From Planktothrix sp. UBA8402 (GTDB lineage: Bacteria > Cyanobacteriota > Cyanobacteriia > Cyanobacteriales > Microcoleaceae), in contig DMPJ01000099.1 in assembly GCA_003456035.1 (NCBI GenBank), positions 1 to 7,624 of the forward strand: a stretch of 7,624 nt of DNA. The letters run 5' to 3'. Below, piece after piece: positions 5,267 through 7,624 of this stretch (the first letter of the stretch is position 1; each line of letters starts with the position of its first letter). The notes beneath the pieces were generated by a model that ran no database searches, was not told the origin of the DNA, and saw only the letters and a list, made by a program, of their open reading frames with translations. A program made the translations under genes and the position numbers.

Positions 5267-5827
5267 GTGACTTCTCCAGGAAATTCATCTCAACAGCAAC
5301 CCCAAGCCGAAATCCATCCGGCCCTGAGTGCTAGTTATTACACCCTGTTAGGGGTTCATCCCAGTGCGACCCCGATGGAAATTCGACGCGCCTATCGGGA
5401 ACTGAGTAAACTGTATCATCCTGATACAACAACATTATCAAAAGCGATCGCCACGGCAAAATTTCAGAAACTCAATGAAGCTTATGCCACCTTATGTAAC
5501 CCAGATCGGCGTCAGTCTTATGATCAAAAAATCGGCTATTCTCGATATCATTTGATTCAAGTTCCGACGGACTTAAATCAACCCTATTCTAAAGGTAATC
5601 GTTCTAATTATTCCTCCGCTTATTTAGACCCTACAGATCGTCCCCTTTCCTCTGGAGAAGTTTTTTCATTATTTCTGATGGGATTAACTTTAATGGGATG
5701 TTTATTATTAGCTATTGTTATCGGTTTAACTCGTTCAAATGGAGTTTTACAACCGATTCAACCCCCTGGATTAATAATACCTTTAAATTTTTATCCCTTC
5801 TGGCTGATTGATTGGTTTTTTTCTTAA
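5267..5827 (+). CDS. DnaJ-type J-domain protein with C-terminal membrane helix
   Basis: A 186-residue protein. The J domain fills residues 23-88: YYTLLGV opens helix I, helix II is MEIRRAYRELSKLY, the invariant HPD is at 51-53, and helix III ends in FQKLNEAYATLCNPDRRQSYD. The intact HPD predicts that it stimulates an Hsp70 (DnaK) ATPase. There is no Gly/Phe region, zinc finger or client-binding domain. Instead a polar linker (about 90-130) leads to a hydrophobic helix at 133-155 and a second apolar tail (168-186, ending FYPFWLIDWFFS). It is probably a co-chaperone that recruits DnaK to a membrane; the partner is unknown. The start is GTG 5267, preceded by TTAGGA with 5-nt spacing; the next ATG falls inside the J domain and is ruled out. 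HIP1 lies at 5444. Confidence 0.92.
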   Translation: MTSPGNSSQQQPQAEIHPALSASYYTLLGVHPSATPMEIRRAYRELSKLYHPDTTTLSKAIATAKFQKLNEAYATLCNPDRRQSYDQKIGYSRYHLIQVPTDLNQPYSKGNRSNYSSAYLDPTDRPLSSGEVFSLFLMGLTLMGCLLLAIVIGLTRSNGVLQPIQPPGLIIPLNFYPFWLIDWFFS

Positions 5828-5839
5828 AAGTAAATAAAA

Positions 5840-6026
5840 CAGGGAATGGGGAATGGGCAATGGGCAATGGGATTAAAACAGGGAATAGGCCCCAAAAAAT
5901 CCCCCGTGCACGGGGGGCTTGGGGGGGAGGCAATGGGCAATGGTTAAGAAGTAATGACACACAAAGAATGGGGAATTTAAGAAATTCCCTATTGCCTATT
6001 GCCTATTCCCTATTGCCTATTCCCTG
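5840..6026. repeat. Heptamer (STRR-type) repeat block in inverted orientation
   Basis: Four tandem heptamers (GGGAATG twice, then GGCAATG twice) fill 5842-5869, two more GGCAATG lie at 5929-5942, and six heptamers in the opposite sense (ATTCCCT or ATTGCCT) fill 5984-6025. The block is bounded by CAGGGAAT (5840-5847) and its exact complement ATTCCCTG (6019-6026), so the whole 187 bp can form a long imperfect hairpin. A local hairpin, GGGAATTT (5971-5978) with AAATTCCC (5982-5989), starts the right arm. These are the short tandemly repeated repetitive sequences known from filamentous cyanobacteria. No coding frame in the block looks real. Confidence 0.85.
5894..5927 (-). terminator. G/C-rich palindrome with T-run, terminator-like on the minus strand
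   Basis: CCCCCGTGCACGGGGG (5901-5916) is a perfect 16-bp palindrome. On the minus strand it is followed by ATTTTTT (5900-5894), giving an intrinsic-terminator shape. No minus-strand gene reads into it. On the plus strand the adjacent runs of six and seven G (5912-5917, 5921-5927) make a G-quadruplex conceivable. Confidence 0.4.
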
Positions 6027-6045
6027 CTATATATCAGGTTTTCAT

Positions 6046-6080
6046 ACCCCCCCGATAACTACGGTATTAGGGGGGGTTTT
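6046..6080 (+). terminator. Intrinsic terminator upstream of fur
   Basis: ACCCCCCC (6046-6053) and GGGGGGGT (6070-6077) form an 8-bp, nearly all G-C stem with a 16-nt loop, followed by further T to 6080. It should end transcripts from the J-domain gene and insulate the fur promoter 21 nt downstream. Confidence 0.6.
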
Positions 6081-6100
6081 AGTTGCAATAGCTGTTTTTT

Positions 6101-6130
6101 TTGACAATTGGGAATTTTGTTGTGTATGAT
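6101..6130 (+). promoter_or_regulatory. Strong sigma-70 type promoter of fur
   Basis: A perfect TTGACA (6101-6106) is followed after 18 nt by TATGAT (6125-6130, 5 of 6 matches). The predicted start is near 6137, giving a leader of about 30 nt before ATG 6168. In-frame start codons at 6108 and 6126 would lie inside the promoter. Confidence 0.65.
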
Positions 6131-6135
6131 TGTCA
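6102..6135. promoter_or_regulatory. Dyad embracing the fur promoter (candidate operator)
   Basis: TGACAAT (6102-6108) and ATTGTCA (6129-6135) are exact complements 20 nt apart, one overlapping the -35 and the other the -10 and start region. Fur proteins commonly control their own gene, but this is not a recognisable classical Fur box, so the regulator is open. Confidence 0.3.
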
Positions 6136-6167
6136 GTATGCAAGCTTTATTGAGAACAATTGAGCGT

Positions 6168-6689
6168 ATGGCTTTATATACAACAGTCTCGTTTAAATCC
6201 GAACTTAATGACAAAGGCTGGCGGTTAACTCCCCAACGGGAAACGATTTTACAGGTCTTTCAGAATTTACCGAAAGGAAATCATCTGAGTGCGGAGGATT
6301 TGTATACTTTACTCAAAAGCCGAGGAGAAGTGATTAGTTTATCGACTATTTATCGCACATTAAAGTTAATGGCGCGGATGGGAATTTTGCGGGAATTGGA
6401 ATTGGCTGAAGGGCATAAACATTATGAAATTAATCAACCCTATCCCCATCACCATCATCATTTAGTTTGTGTTCAGTGTAATAAAACTATTGAATTTAAC
6501 AATGATTCTATTTCTAAAACTAGCATGAAGCAGGCGGAAAAATCGGGGTTTCATTTATTAGATTGTCAGTTAACTATTCATACGATTTGCCACGAGGCTT
6601 TACGCATGGGTTGGCCGTCTTTAATTTCTACTAATTGGTCGTGTTCAAAAGCGATCGCTGATGGGAATTGTGAGATAACTGATGAATGA
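6168..6689 (+). CDS. fur: Ferric uptake regulator Fur (FurA type)
   Basis: A 173-residue Fe(II)-responsive DNA-binding repressor of iron uptake and related genes. The winged-helix domain covers about 1-85 (RLTPQRETILQVF, recognition helix ISLSTIYRTLKLMARMGIL), followed by metal-site residues in GHKHYE (82-87), the five-histidine run 94-98 and the dimerisation domain. Cysteines fall at 101, 104 (CVQC), 133, 141, 159 and 168. Start ATG 6168 (MALYTTVSFK) is chosen because the strong promoter predicts RNA from about 6137 and because, as I recall, cyanobacterial Fur proteins begin this way; the frame is open further up to TTG 6108. The ribosome binding site is poor (GAG only). The C-terminus is about 20 residues longer than the roughly 151 of Anabaena FurA, ending in a segment with HIP1 at 6651. 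Residue 142 after C141 is His, not Pro. It converges on a peptidoglycan-binding gene 43 bp away. Confidence 0.94.
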   Translation: MALYTTVSFKSELNDKGWRLTPQRETILQVFQNLPKGNHLSAEDLYTLLKSRGEVISLSTIYRTLKLMARMGILRELELAEGHKHYEINQPYPHHHHHLVCVQCNKTIEFNNDSISKTSMKQAEKSGFHLLDCQLTIHTICHEALRMGWPSLISTNWSCSKAIADGNCEITDE

Positions 6690-6710
6690 TAAATAACACA
6701 TTTTACCAAA

Positions 6711-6731
6711 ATAACTGATAACCGATAACTG
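6711..6731. repeat. Three tandem heptamers between fur and the peptidoglycan-binding gene
   Basis: ATAACTG, ATAACCG, ATAACTG are directly tandem, with one more ATAACTG at 6675-6681 inside the end of fur. It fills most of the 43-bp convergent spacer. No hairpin terminator is seen there for either gene. Confidence 0.45.
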
Positions 6732-6732
6732 A

Positions 6733-7624
6733 TTAGAGATTACCAAATAAAACGGTATCTGCGTTGGGGCCATATAATGCTCTGGCTTGTGCAACAGCTT
6801 GTTGGGTTAAACCATCGTAAATTCCATTAATGGGGCCGTTATAAAGTCCTTGAATTCTTAATCGTTGTTGCAACTGTTGGACGCTGCTTGCACCATAAAT
6901 AGGGGGAGTTGTGGCTACAAATACGACGGTGCGATTAGGGGTTGCAGAAACAGGTCGAGTATTAAATAAAGAGTTTTGAGTGGTGGGGCCTGCTATCCCG
7001 GTTACTGTGACTCCCCGGGATTCTTGAAACCAAATTAAGGCATCTTGAGTTGCGGTATCAAAACAGCCATTAATCGGGCCGTTATAATAGTTTAAATCGC
7101 GTAAACGCCGTTGAATTTTTCTCACTTGCGATCCTGTATCTCCCAAAGAGATGATAGATAAAGAATTCTGAATCGGAGCCGGAGGACGTTGAACAATGGG
7201 AATTCGATAGGGAATCCCAGGAACATTGGGATTTAAAGCGAATAATGTGGTGGAGCCAACAACTCCGTTAGCATAGATCCCACGAGATTGTTGGAATTGT
7301 TGAACGGCGACGGCTGTTAGAGCGTCAAAATATCCTGTAATCGAACCATCATAAAAACCTAGGGTTTGTAGCCTTTGTTGTAATGCTTCCACAGCCAGCC
7401 CGCGATCGCCTTCTCGTAAAGTTGTACCAGGGAAAACAGCATCCTGAGCAGGATTAAGGCCACTATTAAGTAAGGCGAGGGTAGCTTCCGTAACTAAACC
7501 CGTTGCCGGAATATTATAGTCCTGTTGGAGTCGAATCACGGCATTTTTCGTGATACTTCCAAAATTGCCTGTAGGTTTTTGGTTGAAATAACCCAAGGCT
7601 TGTAACCTTGTCTGTAAATCCGAA
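6733..7624 (-). CDS. Peptidoglycan-binding repeat protein, 5' end beyond the window
   Basis: The visible 296 residues are the C-terminal part of a protein made of peptidoglycan_binding_1-like repeats. Four copies start near residues 2 (DLQTRLQALGYF), 77 (LAVEALQQRLQTLGFYDG), 166 (VRKIQRRLRDLNYYNG) and 248 (VQQLQQRLRIQGLYNG), each with the LQxxLxxLGxYxGxIxGxFDxxTxxAVxxFQ pattern; the last is the most degenerate. Linkers are Pro/Thr-rich. No catalytic domain is visible, so the role is probably cell-wall attachment, with export signals expected off the right edge. The frame stays open to the last base, so the TTG at 7596-7594 in mid-repeat is a leucine codon and not a start. HIP1 lies at 7402. 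Its position tail to tail with fur mirrors, as I recall, alr1690 beside furA in Anabaena PCC 7120. No terminator follows its stop codon, so read-through into fur is plausible. Confidence 0.93.
   Translation of the reverse strand, partial: SDLQTRLQALGYFNQKPTGNFGSITKNAVIRLQQDYNIPATGLVTEATLALLNSGLNPAQDAVFPGTTLREGDRGLAVEALQQRLQTLGFYDGSITGYFDALTAVAVQQFQQSRGIYANGVVGSTTLFALNPNVPGIPYRIPIVQRPPAPIQNSLSIISLGDTGSQVRKIQRRLRDLNYYNGPINGCFDTATQDALIWFQESRGVTVTGIAGPTTQNSLFNTRPVSATPNRTVVFVATTPPIYGASSVQQLQQRLRIQGLYNGPINGIYDGLTQQAVAQARALYGPNADTVLFGNL

Noticed and set aside
5842..6025. CRISPR array
   Set aside because: The units are 7 bp and directly tandem without unique spacers; this is STRR-type repeat DNA.
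6108..6110. TTG start for fur giving 193 residues
   Set aside because: It sits between the -35 and -10 boxes of the predicted promoter, and the added 20 residues do not resemble a Fur N-terminus.
5718..6129. Open frames over the heptamer block (5718-5960 minus, 5812-6129 plus)
   Set aside because: Their translations are mostly heptamer repeat and homopolymer, typical of read-through of repeats whose unit leaves frames open.
7594..7596. TTG as start codon of the peptidoglycan-binding gene
   Set aside because: The frame continues to the window edge with the matching first half of a repeat (DLQTRLQA), so the codon is an internal leucine.

Overview
The window reads as chromosomal DNA of a filamentous, fairly AT-rich cyanobacterium of the Oscillatoriales type (Planktothrix/Oscillatoria-like; genus is a guess). 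The grounds are five exact copies of the cyanobacterial HIP1 octamer GCGATCGC (1068, 3714, 5444, 6651, 7402), blocks of tandem heptamers of the STRR kind, dispersed GTAGGGGC-type palindromes, a secreted pentapeptide-repeat protein, and a Fur protein very close to cyanobacterial FurA. No transposase, integrase, phage, CRISPR, tRNA or rRNA gene was seen. This looks like ordinary, loosely packed chromosome rather than a mobile island.

Layout, left to right. At 11-149 on the minus strand an extended -10 box, a foldable stretch and an intrinsic terminator suggest a small RNA of about 125 nt. Next come a membrane-anchored M23 peptidase (193-789, minus) and an aminopropyltransferase (998-1942, minus) whose motifs resemble plant thermospermine synthase more than classical spermidine synthase. 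A 414-nt divergent spacer, holding a perfect 21-bp dyad, separates it from a class I SAM methyltransferase (2357-3187, plus). A strong hairpin ends that gene and faces a convergent 68-residue cysteine-motif protein (3259-3465, minus). Then follow a small four-helix membrane protein (3633-4046, plus), an exported pentapeptide-repeat protein with a structured leader (4195-4899, plus), a gene-poor stretch with a possible coding remnant (4985-5266), a J-domain protein with a C-terminal membrane helix (5267-5827, plus), a heptamer-repeat and G-rich block (5840-6080), fur (6168-6689, plus) and, tail to tail with it, a peptidoglycan-binding repeat protein whose 5' end runs off the window (6733-7624, minus).

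The genes do not form an operon; most seem to have their own promoter and many are bounded by hairpins. Three encode envelope-directed proteins (M23 peptidase, pentapeptide protein, peptidoglycan-binding protein). The most informative context is fur converging on a cell-wall-binding gene across 43 bp. As I recall, Anabaena PCC 7120 has the same arrangement (furA/alr1690), where read-through produces an antisense RNA over furA. I found no convincing multi-gene novel system. The best leads are the left-edge RNA candidate, the possible fur antisense arrangement, the thermospermine-synthase-like enzyme and the structured leaders and operators.
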